Shown here: positions 11,099-23,466 of the stretch, one piece after another
Position numbering within the stretch: the stretch's first letter is position 1
How the letters are laid out: the number at the start of each line of letters is the position of its first letter
Source of the DNA: Luteibacter aegosomatis
GTDB taxonomy: Bacteria; Pseudomonadota; Gammaproteobacteria; Xanthomonadales; Rhodanobacteraceae
DNA: 64,000 bases
Reading direction: 5' to 3'
NCBI RefSeq assembly: GCF_023078455.1
Contig: NZ_CP095740.1
Span: 1,724,001 to 1,788,000, forward strand
The notes under the pieces: model-generated
The model's database searches: none
What the model saw: only the letters and a program-made list of their open reading frames with translations
Told to the model about the DNA's origin: nothing
Program-made: the position numbers and the translations under genes

Positions 11099-13252
11099 AT
11101 GCGAATCCGCACGATGATGCTGGGCGCCGCCATGGCGCTGGCGCTGGAGGCCCGGGCCGACGAGGGGATGTGGCTGCCCTCGCAGTTGCCCGACATTGCG
11201 AAAAACCTCAAAGAAGCCGGCTTCCGCGGTGACGCCCGCGATCTCGCCGACCTGACCCGCGCACCCCTCAACGCCGTGGTGCGGGTGGGAGGCGGCACGG
11301 GCTCGTTCGTGTCGGCCGACGGCCTGCTGGTGACCAACCACCACGTGGCCTTCGGGGTGATCCAGTACAACTCGCGGCCCGATCGCGACCTGATCTCGAA
11401 CGGCTACGTCGCCGCCGACCGGGCCGCGGAGCTGCCCGCCAACCCGGATTACCGTCTCCGCGTCACCGTGGGGTTCGACAAGGTCACCGATCGCATCCTG
11501 GCCGACGCGAAGGGGAAGACCGGCCGGGCGTATTACGATGCCGTGGACGCCGCCAGCAAGGCGCTGGTGGCCGAATGCGAGAAGGAGCCGGGCATTCGCT
11601 GCAGCGTGGCCAACATGTTCTACGGCCGCGACTTCTACCTGGTGAAGCAGCTCGAGCTTCGCGACCTTCGCCTCGTTTACGCTCCGCCGCGTGCCATCGG
11701 CAACTACGGCGACGAGATCGACAACTTCGTCTGGCCCCGGCACGCGGGCGACTTCACCATCCTGCGTGCCTATGTCGGCCCCGACGGCAAGCCCGCGGAC
11801 TATTCGCCCGACAACAAGCCGTACCATCCGCCGTCGCACCTGAAGCTGGCGACCGAAGGCGTGGCCGAAGGCGATTTCGTCATGCTGGCCGGTTATCCCG
11901 GCATCACCTATCGCCATCGCACGGCCGCCGAGTTCGCCGACCAGATCCAGTGGCGCCTGCCGACGTCGGTGGCCGTGCTGACCGGCCTGCAGGACGTCAT
12001 CGAGGCCCAGGGAAAGGCCGACAAGGACGCCGGCATCCGTTACGCCTCGCAGTTGCAGTCGCTCAAGAACGGCATCAAGCGCTTCAGCGGCGAACTCCAG
12101 GGGCTGGAGCGCAGCGACGCCGTCACCGTGCGTCGCGACGATGAGGCGGCCATGCTCGCGTGGCTGGCGACGCGCCCCGAAGCGAAGACGCTCAAGCCCG
12201 ACATCGACGCGGCCATGGCGTTGATCGAGCAGGGCAAGGACGTGCGCGATCGTGATCTTCTCGTCGGATTGCTTTCCACGCAGACGCAGTTGATGCGCGG
12301 CGCCCTCGCGCTGGACCGCCTGTCGGTCGAGCGGCCCAAGGCCGATGCCGAACGCGAATCGGGCTACCAGAAGCGTGACGAGGAGCTGATCAAGAGCCAG
12401 CTGAAGCAGATCCAGCGTCGCTACGATCCCAAGGTGGAGAAGGCGCTGGTCACCTCGCTCGTCACCCGCTACCAGGCGCTTCCCTCCGCCCAGCACCTGC
12501 CCGAGATGGACAAGGTGTTCGGGCGCACGGCCGCGGAGCTCGCGCAGGCACTCGATCGCATCTATGGCGCCACCAAGCTCAGCGACGAAGGCGAACGCCT
12601 GCGCCTGTTCGACGCCACGCCCGGTGAGGTGGAGAAGAACGGCGACGCCTTGCTCGTCGCCGCGCGCACCCTGCGCCCGGCCCTGCTGCGCATGGAAGAC
12701 CAGCGCAAGGCTCGCGAAGGCGATCTGCTTCGCCTGCGTCCCGCCTACATGCAGGCGTTGATCGCCTACCGCGAGAAGCAGGGCCGCGCGGTGTATCCCG
12801 ATGCCAACTCCACCCTGCGCGTGAGCTACGGCAAGGTCACGCCGCTGGTCGCGCGCGACGCCGTGGCCTATGCGCCCGTCACCACGGTGAAGGGCATCGT
12901 CGAGAAAAACACCGGCAAGGTGCCTTTCGATGCGCCCAAGCCCCTGCTCGACGCCATCCGCAAGGGCGATTTCGCGGGTTACGCCGATCCGGCCACGGGC
13001 GAGATGCCGGTGGATTTCCTCAGCAACCTCGACACCACGGGCGGCAACTCCGGCTCCCCCGTGCTCAACGCGAAGGGCGAACTGGTCGGCCTCAACTTCG
13101 ACAGCAACTGGGAAGCCGTGAGCGCGAGCTGGATGTACGACCCGCGCTACAAGCGCGCGATCCACGTCGACATGCGTTACATGCGTTGGCTGATGGACAA
13201 GGTCTATCCCTCGCCGTCGCTTCTGAAGGAGCTCGGCGTCCCGGTGCGCTGA
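11099..13252 (+). CDS. Family S46 dipeptidyl-peptidase, DPP11-like specificity residue
   Basis: A secreted S46 serine exopeptidase of 717 residues, releasing dipeptides from peptide N-termini in the periplasm. The signal peptide is MRIRTMMLGAAMALALEARA. The triad is visible as TNHH (residues 79-82), EIDNFVWPRHAGDF and GGNSGSP. The residue 18 past the catalytic Ser, at position 673 in the P. gingivalis numbering, is Ser (GLNFDSNWEA). In this family Arg or Ser there is associated with DPP11 (Asp/Glu at P1) and Gly with DPP7. An in-frame ATG at 11078 with AAGG upstream is an alternative start. The neighbouring paralogue has Gly, so the pair may be complementary. Specificity is inferred from this residue. 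Confidence 0.9.
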   Translation: MRIRTMMLGAAMALALEARADEGMWLPSQLPDIAKNLKEAGFRGDARDLADLTRAPLNAVVRVGGGTGSFVSADGLLVTNHHVAFGVIQYNSRPDRDLISNGYVAADRAAELPANPDYRLRVTVGFDKVTDRILADAKGKTGRAYYDAVDAASKALVAECEKEPGIRCSVANMFYGRDFYLVKQLELRDLRLVYAPPRAIGNYGDEIDNFVWPRHAGDFTILRAYVGPDGKPADYSPDNKPYHPPSHLKLATEGVAEGDFVMLAGYPGITYRHRTAAEFADQIQWRLPTSVAVLTGLQDVIEAQGKADKDAGIRYASQLQSLKNGIKRFSGELQGLERSDAVTVRRDDEAAMLAWLATRPEAKTLKPDIDAAMALIEQGKDVRDRDLLVGLLSTQTQLMRGALALDRLSVERPKADAERESGYQKRDEELIKSQLKQIQRRYDPKVEKALVTSLVTRYQALPSAQHLPEMDKVFGRTAAELAQALDRIYGATKLSDEGERLRLFDATPGEVEKNGDALLVAARTLRPALLRMEDQRKAREGDLLRLRPAYMQALIAYREKQGRAVYPDANSTLRVSYGKVTPLVARDAVAYAPVTTVKGIVEKNTGKVPFDAPKPLLDAIRKGDFAGYADPATGEMPVDFLSNLDTTGGNSGSPVLNAKGELVGLNFDSNWEAVSASWMYDPRYKRAIHVDMRYMRWLMDKVYPSPSLLKELGVPVR

Positions 13253-13259
13253 GGACAGG

Positions 13260-13293
13260 CATGACCTCCGGCACATAGCCGTCGGAGGTCATG
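13260..13293 (+). terminator. Hairpin between the two S46 genes
   Basis: An 11-bp perfect stem (CATGACCTCCG / CGGAGGTCATG) with a 12-base loop starts a few bases after the first S46 stop. The following sequence (TGCTGGATTGTTATATTG) is only moderately T-rich, so it is a possible but imperfect terminator. Confidence 0.5.
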
Positions 13294-13357
13294 TGCTGGA
13301 TTGTTATATTGTAACGAAAGCGGGGCGTCGTCCCGCCGTTCGATCCAAGGAGAATCC

Positions 13358-15520
13358 ATGCGTCGTCTCGCCCTCGCCACCGCCCTCGTGGCGGGCCTGG
13401 TTCCCGTCGCTCATGCCGTGGAAGGCATGTGGCAGCCGGCCCAGCTGCCGAAGATCGCCGCTGCGCTGCGGCAGCACGGCCTCAAGCTCGATCCGGCCAC
13501 CCTCACCGACCTGACGGCGTATCCGATGGGCGCCATCGTCAGCCTCGGCGGCTGCACGGCATCGTTCGTCTCGCCCGACGGCCTGGCGGTGACCAACCAC
13601 CACTGTGGTTACGGTGCCCTGCAATACAACTCGACGAAGGAAAAGAACCTCATCGAGCAGGGCTTCCTGGCGAAGACCCCTGCCGAGGAACTGCCGGGCT
13701 CGCCCGACATGCGCGTGTTCGTCACCGAGGAGATCCGCGACGTCACCCGGGAGGTGACCGCGAAGGTTACGCCGTCGATGACGGGGAAGCAGCGTTTCGA
13801 TGCCATCGACAGGGCGGAGAAGGAGTTGGTCAAGGGCTGCGAAACCGACGGTTACCGCTGCGACGTCTACGTCTTCCACGGCGGATACAGCTACCAGTTG
13901 ATCAAGCAGTTGGAAATCAAGGACGTGAGGTTGGTCTACGCGCCGCCCGAGTCGATCGGCAAGTTCGGCGGCGACATCGATAACTGGATGTGGCCGCGCC
14001 ATACCGGCGATTTCAGTTACCTGCGCGCGTACGTCTCGAAGGACGGCAAATCGGCCACGTATTCCAAGGACAACGTGCCTTATCACCCCAAGCACTTCAT
14101 CAAGCTCAATCCGCAAGGCGTGAACGAAGGCGATTACGTGATGGTGGTCGGTTACCCCGGCCGTACCAACCGGTATCGCCTGGCGCAGGAAGTGCAGGGC
14201 GCGATCGACTGGACGTACCCCACGCAGATCGGGTTGTACAAGGAACAGCTCGCGATCATCGCCGAGAACGGCAAGGCCAATCCCGACGTCACGGTGAAGT
14301 ACGCGAATCTCGTCGCGGGCCTCAACAATTACCTGAAGAACTTCGGCGGCCAGTTGGAAGGGTTGCGCCGAGCCGATGCGGTGGCCGTCAAGCGCAAGCA
14401 GGAGGCCGATCTCGATGCCTGGCTGAGGAAGCGGGGCGGCGCCGATAATCAGGCGCTGGCGAAAGACATCGCCGAACTCAAGGCTAAGCTCTCGGCCTAC
14501 CAGTCCACGCGCGCCCGCGATGCGTACCTGGCCCTCGTCGCGCGTACGCAACTGTTCTCCACGGGCGTCAGGCTGGCGCGTCTCGCACATGAACGCACGA
14601 AGCCGGACATGGAGCGCGACGCGGGGTACCAGCAGCGTGACGAGGTGCGCATCGAAGGCGCGCTCAAGCAGATGGATCGCCGCTACGACGCAAAAACCGA
14701 CCAGGCCCTGTTGTCCAGCGCGCTGGTGCACTATGTGTCGTTGCCGCAGGCGCAGCGTTTGCCGGCCCTCGATGCCTGGCTGGCCGGCGCGGACAACCCG
14801 TCCGCCATCTCGGCGAAGGTGGCGGCGCTCTACAAGGGTAGCCGCCTTGGCGAAAGCGAGCAGCGCCTGAAATGGTTCAAGGCCGATGACAAGGCGATCG
14901 CGGACAGTGACGACAGCATGTTGAAGCTCGCCACGGCCGTGTTGCCCGATTTGAAGAAGATCGAGGACGAAGGCGATGCGCGGGATGGCGAACTCGCCCG
15001 CCTTCGTCCGCGGTACATGCAGGCCATCATCGCCTGGAAGGAATCGCAGGGCCTGCCGGTCTATCCGGACGCCAACAGCTCGCTGCGCGTCACCTTCGGC
15101 AACGTGCAGGGGGTCGCGCCGCGCGACGGCGTGAGCTACGCACCCTTCACCACGGTTCAGGGCATCGTCGAAAAGAACACCGGCGAAGAACCCTTCAACG
15201 CGCCGAAGGCCGAAATCGACGCCATCAAGGCCAAGGCGTTCGATGGGTACGCGTCGGACAAGCTGGGCACGCTGCCGGTCGACTTCCTCGCCGACCTCGA
15301 CATCACCGGCGGCAATTCCGGTTCGCCGTCGCTCGATGCCGAGGGCCGCTTGGTGGGCCTCGCTTTCGACGGCAACTGGGAGTCGGTCAGCGGCGACTGG
15401 TTGTTCAATCCCCAGCTCAATCGCTCGATCCAGGTCGACGTCCGTTACATGTTGTGGGTGATGCACCACCTCGACCACGCCGACAACCTGCTGAAGGAGA
15501 TGGGCGTGCCGGCGAAGTAG
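13358..15520 (+). CDS. Family S46 dipeptidyl-peptidase, DPP7-like specificity residue
   Basis: A second secreted S46 peptidase (720 residues), a paralogue of the upstream gene. The ATG follows AAGGAG at ideal spacing, and the N-terminus MRRLALATALVAGLVPVAHA is a signal peptide. Triad segments are TNHHCGYGALQYNS, DIDNWMWPRHTGDFSYL and GGNSGSPSLDAEG. The discriminating position reads GLAFDGNWES, i.e. Gly, the DPP7 state (hydrophobic P1). S46 enzymes are absent from mammals and common in Bacteroidetes and Xanthomonadales, where they support growth on proteins and peptides. A hairpin separates it from its paralogue, so the two may be expressed independently. Confidence 0.92.
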   Translation: MRRLALATALVAGLVPVAHAVEGMWQPAQLPKIAAALRQHGLKLDPATLTDLTAYPMGAIVSLGGCTASFVSPDGLAVTNHHCGYGALQYNSTKEKNLIEQGFLAKTPAEELPGSPDMRVFVTEEIRDVTREVTAKVTPSMTGKQRFDAIDRAEKELVKGCETDGYRCDVYVFHGGYSYQLIKQLEIKDVRLVYAPPESIGKFGGDIDNWMWPRHTGDFSYLRAYVSKDGKSATYSKDNVPYHPKHFIKLNPQGVNEGDYVMVVGYPGRTNRYRLAQEVQGAIDWTYPTQIGLYKEQLAIIAENGKANPDVTVKYANLVAGLNNYLKNFGGQLEGLRRADAVAVKRKQEADLDAWLRKRGGADNQALAKDIAELKAKLSAYQSTRARDAYLALVARTQLFSTGVRLARLAHERTKPDMERDAGYQQRDEVRIEGALKQMDRRYDAKTDQALLSSALVHYVSLPQAQRLPALDAWLAGADNPSAISAKVAALYKGSRLGESEQRLKWFKADDKAIADSDDSMLKLATAVLPDLKKIEDEGDARDGELARLRPRYMQAIIAWKESQGLPVYPDANSSLRVTFGNVQGVAPRDGVSYAPFTTVQGIVEKNTGEEPFNAPKAEIDAIKAKAFDGYASDKLGTLPVDFLADLDITGGNSGSPSLDAEGRLVGLAFDGNWESVSGDWLFNPQLNRSIQVDVRYMLWVMHHLDHADNLLKEMGVPAK

Positions 15521-15537
15521 CCGCGTTCGCGGGGCGG

Positions 15538-15583
15538 TTATCCACAAGGGATGTGGATACCGCCTGCATAAGCGTGTGGATAA
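15538..15583. promoter_or_regulatory. Cluster of three DnaA-box-like 9-mers upstream of miaA
   Basis: TTATCCACA at 15538-15546 (plus) and TGTGGATAA at 15575-15583 (minus) both match the DnaA consensus TTATNCACA exactly. TGTGGATAC at 15552-15560 is a one-mismatch minus-strand copy. All lie within 46 bases between the second S46 gene and miaA. No dnaA, dnaN or AT-rich unwinding element is nearby, so this is not oriC as seen. Binding could regulate miaA or titrate DnaA. Confidence 0.5.
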
Positions 15584-15730
15584 GTCCCGCTTACGCTTGT
15601 GGGACAGGACGTTGCCTTACGCTGATCGTCGCGTGACCAGAGCGCCGTAGGCAGCCCCGTGCGTGCTTCGGCGCACGACCGGGCGGACGCATGGGTTAAC
15701 CTTGCGTCCGCCTGTCGATTCCTTCCCGCG

Positions 15731-16708
15731 ATGTCCCAAGACCGCCGTCCCCTCGCCATCTTCCTGATGGGGCCCACCGCCTCGGGCAAGACCGCGCTCG
15801 CCTGTTCGTTGGCCGATCGGTTTCCGGTGAAACTGATCAGCGTCGATTCCGCGCTGGTCTATCGAGGATTGGACATCGGCTCGGCCAAACCCGATGCCGC
15901 CACGCTCGCGCGCTATCCGCACGAGCTGATCGACATCCGCGATCCGGCCCAGCCGTATTCGGCGGCCGAATTCGTGGAAGATGCCCGCGCAGCGATGGAT
16001 CGCGTGGCGGAATCCGGCAAGGTGCCTTTGCTCGTGGGAGGCACCGGACTGTATTTCCGCGCCCTGCAGCGAGGCCTTTCCGAATTGCCCGAAGCCGATC
16101 CGGCCGTTCGCGAGCGCATCGGTGCCGAAGGCGCCCGGCTGGGCTGGGCCGCGCTACACGCGCGCATGGCCGCCGTCGATCCGGCGGCGGGGGAACGCAT
16201 CCGGCCGGGCGACGCCCAGCGCATCCAGCGGGCGCTGGAGGTCTTCGAGCTCACCGGCAGGCCGATCAGCGAGCTTCAACGCCAGCCGCGACAGCCTTTT
16301 CCGTGGCGTGTGCTCAAACTGGCGCTGCTGCCGGACGACCGGAGCCGACTCCACGAACGCATCGCGCGACGTTTCGAACAGATGATCGCGGACGGGTTTC
16401 TCGACGAAGTGCGCGCCCTGCGTGCGCGAGGCGACCTGCACGCGGATCTTCCCGCCATCCGCGCGGTGGGCTACCGTCAGGCCTGGGAGTTCCTGGGAGG
16501 GCAGGGAGACGCCACGAACTTCCGCGACCGTGGTATCTATGCCACCCGGCAACTCGCCAAGCGCCAGATCACCTGGTTGCGCAGCGAGCTGGATGCGCGC
16601 ATGTTCGATCCCGATCGGGGCGATCCGTTGCCGGAAGCGTCCATGGCACTGGAGCTGTTCCTCGGAATGCCGAAGACGTCACGTCAAAAGCTTCCAGGCG
16701 GCATTTAA
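15731..16708 (+). CDS. miaA: tRNA dimethylallyltransferase
   Basis: A 325-residue enzyme that transfers dimethylallyl from DMAPP to N6 of A37 in tRNAs reading UNN codons, the first step to ms2i6A. The P-loop GPTASGKT is at about 14-21, with family motifs [19 protein letters not shown] and [20 protein letters not shown] and [14 protein letters not shown] are in the C-terminal part. The ATG at 15731 is chosen because the upstream in-frame extension is not conserved MiaA sequence. The next gene is hfq, the standard gammaproteobacterial miaA-hfq-hflX-hflKC-purA order. DnaA-box-like sites lie about 150 bases upstream. Confidence 0.96.
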   Translation: MSQDRRPLAIFLMGPTASGKTALACSLADRFPVKLISVDSALVYRGLDIGSAKPDAATLARYPHELIDIRDPAQPYSAAEFVEDARAAMDRVAESGKVPLLVGGTGLYFRALQRGLSELPEADPAVRERIGAEGARLGWAALHARMAAVDPAAGERIRPGDAQRIQRALEVFELTGRPISELQRQPRQPFPWRVLKLALLPDDRSRLHERIARRFEQMIADGFLDEVRALRARGDLHADLPAIRAVGYRQAWEFLGGQGDATNFRDRGIYATRQLAKRQITWLRSELDARMFDPDRGDPLPEASMALELFLGMPKTSRQKLPGGI

Positions 16709-16797
16709 ATGCAGTTAAGATTCAAGACACTTGGGCCGGGGCGTCGCAAGGCGTTTTTTTACCCGGACCCGTACGATAGGCGTAGGGGAGAAGAAGA

Positions 16798-17058
16798 ATG
16801 TCCAAAGGGCAATCGTTGCAGGATCCGTTTCTGAATGCGCTTCGTCGCGAGCGCGTGCCGGTCGCCATCTATCTGGTGAACGGCATCAAGCTGCAGGGCA
16901 CGATCGAGTCGTTCGATCAGTTCGTGGTGCTTCTGCGCAACCAGGTCAGCCAGATGGTCTACAAGCACGCCATTTCCACGGTGGTGCCGAGCCGCAACGT
17001 GCGGGTGGGCGGCCATGAGAACCACGGGGAAGGCGGGGCGGGCGACGGCGAGGGTTGA
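16798..17058 (+). CDS. hfq: RNA chaperone Hfq
   Basis: Hfq of 86 residues forms a hexameric Sm-like ring that pairs small RNAs with mRNAs. The Sm1 region is [20 protein letters not shown] and the Sm2 signature is YKHAIST (about 55-61). The C-terminal tail is short and Gly/His-rich ([16 protein letters not shown]) compared with E. coli (102 residues). A GGGGAGAAGAAG ribosome-binding region precedes the ATG. Just upstream, seven Ts follow a weak stem (about 16740-16757), perhaps limiting read-through from miaA. A strong hairpin follows the gene. Confidence 0.98.
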   Translation: MSKGQSLQDPFLNALRRERVPVAIYLVNGIKLQGTIESFDQFVVLLRNQVSQMVYKHAISTVVPSRNVRVGGHENHGEGGAGDGEG

Positions 17059-17090
17059 GGGGCCCGCGGTCGGCACCCATATGAAAGGGC

Positions 17091-17117
17091 GGGTGCGCGT
17101 ACCATGTACGCGCACCC
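17091..17117 (+). terminator. Perfect hairpin between hfq and hflX
   Basis: A 12-bp perfect GC-rich stem (GGGTGCGCGTAC / GTACGCGCACCC) with a 3-base loop is followed by TTCTCCATTTCC. The T content is low for a classical terminator, so it may be a partial terminator or attenuator setting the hfq:hflX ratio. Confidence 0.6.
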
Positions 17118-17145
17118 TTCTCCATTTCCGAGGTCATCCCCCTAA

Positions 17146-18456
17146 GTGTTCGACAGGCAAAAGAAAGGCGACCGGGCCGTCCTGGTGTTGCCGCATTCAC
17201 GCGGCGAGGGCGACGCGATTCGCCGTGGCGAGGAGTTCGCCGAGCTGGTGAGTTCGGCGGGCGCCGAGATTCTCGCGAGCATTCCCGCGCGCGTCGAAAC
17301 CCCCAATCCCCGTTTCTACATCGGCAGCGGTAAGGCCGACGAGGTGGCCGAGGCCGTGCGCGCCCTCGAGGCCGACCTGGTCCTCGTCGACCACGAGCTC
17401 ACCCCGGTGCAGGAACGAAACCTCGAGAAGCACCTGAAGACCCGCGTGGTCGACCGTGCCGGGCTCATCCTGGACATCTTCGCCCAGCGCGCCCGGTCGC
17501 ACGAAGGCAAGCTCGAGGTCGAACTGGCCCAGTTGAAGCACGTGGCCACCCGCCTGGTTCGCGGCTGGACCCACCTGGACGCCCAGCGCGGCGGCGCCAT
17601 CGGCAACCGCGGCCCTGGCGAGACCCAGCTGGAAACCGACCGCCGCCTGCTCGCCGAGCGGGTGAAGATGCTCACCAAACGCCTTGAAAAGGTTCAGGTC
17701 CAGCGCGACCAGCAGCGTCGTGCGCGACTGCGCAACACGGTGCCCCGCGTGGCACTCGTGGGCTACACCAACGCGGGCAAGTCCACGTTGTTCAACGCCC
17801 TGACCACGGGCGGCGTCTACGCCGCCGACCAGCTCTTCGCCACCCTCGATCCGACGGTGCGCAAGATCGACGGCCTGTCCTGCGGCCCCGCGGTGATCGC
17901 CGATACCGTCGGCTTCATACGCGAACTGCCGCACGACCTCGTCGCCGCCTTCCGCGCCACCCTGGCCGAGGCCCGCGATGCCGACCTGCTCATCCACGTG
18001 AGCGATGCCGTCGACGAGGAGCGGGAGCTGTTGCGCCGGGTGGTGAACGACGTGCTGGAGGAAATCGGCGCGGGTGACGTGCCGCAACTGTCGGTCATGA
18101 ACAAGATCGACCTCGCCGACGACATCGAGCCGAGGGTGGACCGTGGCGACGACGGCAAGCCGACCCGGGTCTGGCTGTCGGCCCGTTCCGGCGCCGGCCT
18201 GGACGGCCTGCGCGAGGCCCTCGGCGAGTTGCTCGGCGGAGAGCGCATACGGGCCGGTATTGAGCTTCCTCTCACGGCCGGGCGACTGCATGCCCGCCTG
18301 AAGGCGGCGGGCGCGATCGCCGGCGAAGCCATCGACGAGCATGGCTGGCACCTCGACATCGATGCCCCGCGGTCCGTGCTGGCGCCGCTGCTGGGCGACG
18401 ACGTGCATGCACGCCCTTTACGCGACCTGATCGAACCGCCCCAGGCCGAGTTCTGA
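17146..18456 (+). CDS. hflX: Ribosome-splitting GTPase HflX
   Basis: A 436-residue Obg-HflX GTPase that rescues or splits stalled ribosomes, notably under heat stress. The N-terminal HflX domain (to about 185) includes HEGKLEVELAQLKH and RGPGETQLETDRR; the G domain follows with G1 GYTNAGKSTLFN (about 205-216), G3 DTVGFIRELP and G4 NKID. The start is GTG (VFDRQKKGD), which matches the conserved FDR N-terminus of the family and follows CGAGGT. It lies downstream of hfq, separated by a strong hairpin. Confidence 0.96.
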   Translation: MFDRQKKGDRAVLVLPHSRGEGDAIRRGEEFAELVSSAGAEILASIPARVETPNPRFYIGSGKADEVAEAVRALEADLVLVDHELTPVQERNLEKHLKTRVVDRAGLILDIFAQRARSHEGKLEVELAQLKHVATRLVRGWTHLDAQRGGAIGNRGPGETQLETDRRLLAERVKMLTKRLEKVQVQRDQQRRARLRNTVPRVALVGYTNAGKSTLFNALTTGGVYAADQLFATLDPTVRKIDGLSCGPAVIADTVGFIRELPHDLVAAFRATLAEARDADLLIHVSDAVDEERELLRRVVNDVLEEIGAGDVPQLSVMNKIDLADDIEPRVDRGDDGKPTRVWLSARSGAGLDGLREALGELLGGERIRAGIELPLTAGRLHARLKAAGAIAGEAIDEHGWHLDIDAPRSVLAPLLGDDVHARPLRDLIEPPQAEF

Positions 18457-18473
18457 TCCCCACACCTGTCTGG

Positions 18474-18479
18474 TAGAAT
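18474..18479 (+). promoter_or_regulatory. Candidate -10 element upstream of hflK
   Basis: TAGAAT, in CTGGTAGAATTTGCGG, lies 130 bases before hflK, just after the hflX stop. It may give hflKC its own promoter; no clear -35 is seen. Confidence 0.35.
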
Positions 18480-18611
18480 TTGCGGTGTTTGCGTGCCGAT
18501 CCGGCGCGGCGCCGGGTCGACACACGCCCCGCCGTTCGCTGCCGCCGTGCCCGGTCCATCTCACGGCTTGCCAGCCGCCCACCCTCCGGTCCCCGAAGGA
18601 GACTGCCGCCC

Positions 18612-21948
<3,337 letters not shown>

Positions 21949-21957
21949 GTTTTACTT

Positions 21958-21990
21958 GGAGGATATGACGCGCTTCGCGTCATATCCTCC
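21958..21990. repeat. Perfect 15-bp hairpin after purA, at the left edge of the AT-richer cassette
   Basis: Arms 21958-21972 and 21976-21990 (GGAGGATATGACGCG and its complement) are perfect with a 3-base loop. No T-run follows. It marks the boundary between GC-rich purA and the AT-richer ATPase/HNH genes, so it may be a purA terminator stem or an element left at the insertion border. Confidence 0.7.
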
Positions 21991-22017
21991 GCAAAGGCGC
22001 CCCGCCCAGGACATAGC

Positions 22018-23466
22018 GTGATTGACGGACTAATGCCCATGAAATCAATACCGCGGCTCGAGTCGCTCGTTTTGTACAAGGTGGGCGTTTTTGATCACCT
22101 CAAGCTGAATTTCTGTCCAATAAGCTCTTCTGAGAAAGATAAAGATAAGGCGGAAATACACATACTTACGGGCCCCAATGGTTGTGGTAAGAGCACCGTG
22201 CTGTACGCCATCGCCGAATTCTTTGGGCCCCTAAACGCCGGTGTAATTTCTCCGGCTCAGGCGCGATTTCGTGACGTTAATTCGCGTCTGGAATTTTCCT
22301 TTTCAGGAAACACTTACTGCGAGCTTCCTTCAGAGAATGGTACTCCGGGCCTCATGGGGACTGGTGCACTGACGGTGCAGCAACTTACTTTCGATCTAGG
22401 CGAATACCGATTTTCCGGATATGCCCAGGCGGGTGCGGCGAGATGGGCGGAGGGCATGCACAACAACCCCGATATCAGTGCTTCCATCCACGCCTATAGA
22501 GCAGCAATCTCGAATGTCTCGTATGGGATTCACGCGTTCCAACCTGTTCCGTTTATTGCTGTTGCCTACGCGGGTCAGAGAAATACTGCTGACGGTTCGC
22601 TGGCTTCCATACAAGAGATACAGAATTCTCCTTTTGAGAATGCGCTCGGGTTTGATCAGGCCGTGCGCCCTCATCTGCTAATTCAATGGATCGCTAATAA
22701 GCGCACTAAAGCGGCGCTCGCAGCACAGGATAACGATTTTTCTGCTGCCGCTGACGAGAATCGGTCTGTTCAGCGGCTGGAGCGTTTTATAAAGGATATC
22801 TGTGATCTCGACGTCAGCTTTCAGCTCAAGCGCAACCCTTTGGCGGTTGCGACTTCGATAGATGGGAAACCAATCAAATTCAACCTTCTTCCTGATGGAT
22901 TAAAGTCAATTATCAGTTGGGTCGCAGATCTTCTGATAAGGCTTGAGATGATGAAGTGGGATGGGGTTGGTGACGCTTTATCTCGGCCGGTAATTTTGCT
23001 ATTGGACGAGATTGATATATATCTTCATCCTAAGTGGCAGCGCAGAATACTTCCCGCTTTGCAACTTTTGCTTCCGAACGCCCAGATTTTCGTGTCGACA
23101 CATTCGCCTTTCGTAGTCGGATCGGTCGAGGATGCTTACGTTTATCAGTTGGAGCAAAGGCCTGTTTTGGCGCAATCGGCTGGCGCGGGAAAGAGCTATG
23201 AAGCGATACTTGAAGAAGTGTTTGATGTGGAAGAACGCTTTGATGTCGAAACTGAAAAGTTATTCGCGTCTTTTTATCAGGCGCGCGACAAGCTGTTGAG
23301 CGATAAGGTGCTGAACAATACTGGTGCGGAGCTTGCCTTGGTTGAGGCGGCTAAAATGCTGCTGCCTCGCGGTGAAGAGGTGTCGGCGATTGTTCGGCGC
23401 GAGATAAAGCAGGTTTCTAGAGTGCTCGGTAAGGAGATCGACCTTGTTTCCCTGCATTCGGATTGA
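22018..23466 (+). CDS. PtuA-like AAA/ABC-type ATPase (Septu-like defence cassette)
   Basis: A 482-residue ATPase: Walker A TGPNGCGKST (51-60), then RPVILLLDEIDIYLHPKWQR (about 322-341; Walker B with the SMC/OLD-like D-E) and the H-loop-like FVSTHSPFVVG (about 359). A coupled HNH gene follows, the arrangement of the Septu anti-phage system, where PtuA is the ATPase and PtuB the nuclease. Codon and base use are much more AT-rich than in neighbouring genes, suggesting acquisition. The GTG at 22018 gives the longest product; ATGs at 22033 and 22039 are alternatives. Function is inferred from domain pairing. No reverse transcriptase or retron RNA is visible. Confidence 0.75.
   Translation: MIDGLMPMKSIPRLESLVLYKVGVFDHLKLNFCPISSSEKDKDKAEIHILTGPNGCGKSTVLYAIAEFFGPLNAGVISPAQARFRDVNSRLEFSFSGNTYCELPSENGTPGLMGTGALTVQQLTFDLGEYRFSGYAQAGAARWAEGMHNNPDISASIHAYRAAISNVSYGIHAFQPVPFIAVAYAGQRNTADGSLASIQEIQNSPFENALGFDQAVRPHLLIQWIANKRTKAALAAQDNDFSAAADENRSVQRLERFIKDICDLDVSFQLKRNPLAVATSIDGKPIKFNLLPDGLKSIISWVADLLIRLEMMKWDGVGDALSRPVILLLDEIDIYLHPKWQRRILPALQLLLPNAQIFVSTHSPFVVGSVEDAYVYQLEQRPVLAQSAGAGKSYEAILEEVFDVEERFDVETEKLFASFYQARDKLLSDKVLNNTGAELALVEAAKMLLPRGEEVSAIVRREIKQVSRVLGKEIDLVSLHSD

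Noticed and set aside
10577..13276. 899-codon minus-strand open frame spanning the first S46 gene and tdh promoter
   Set aside because: Shadow frame; it covers two real genes in conflicting orientations and contains no recognisable domain.
13304..15547. 747-codon open frame on the minus strand opposite the second S46 gene
   Set aside because: Antisense shadow of a high-GC coding gene; composition is His/Arg/Val/Gly-rich with no domain, and the plus frame has a triad, signal peptide and ribosome-binding site.
15538..15583. Chromosomal replication origin
   Set aside because: DnaA-box-like 9-mers are present, but there is no dnaA/dnaN/gyrB context and no AT-rich unwinding region.
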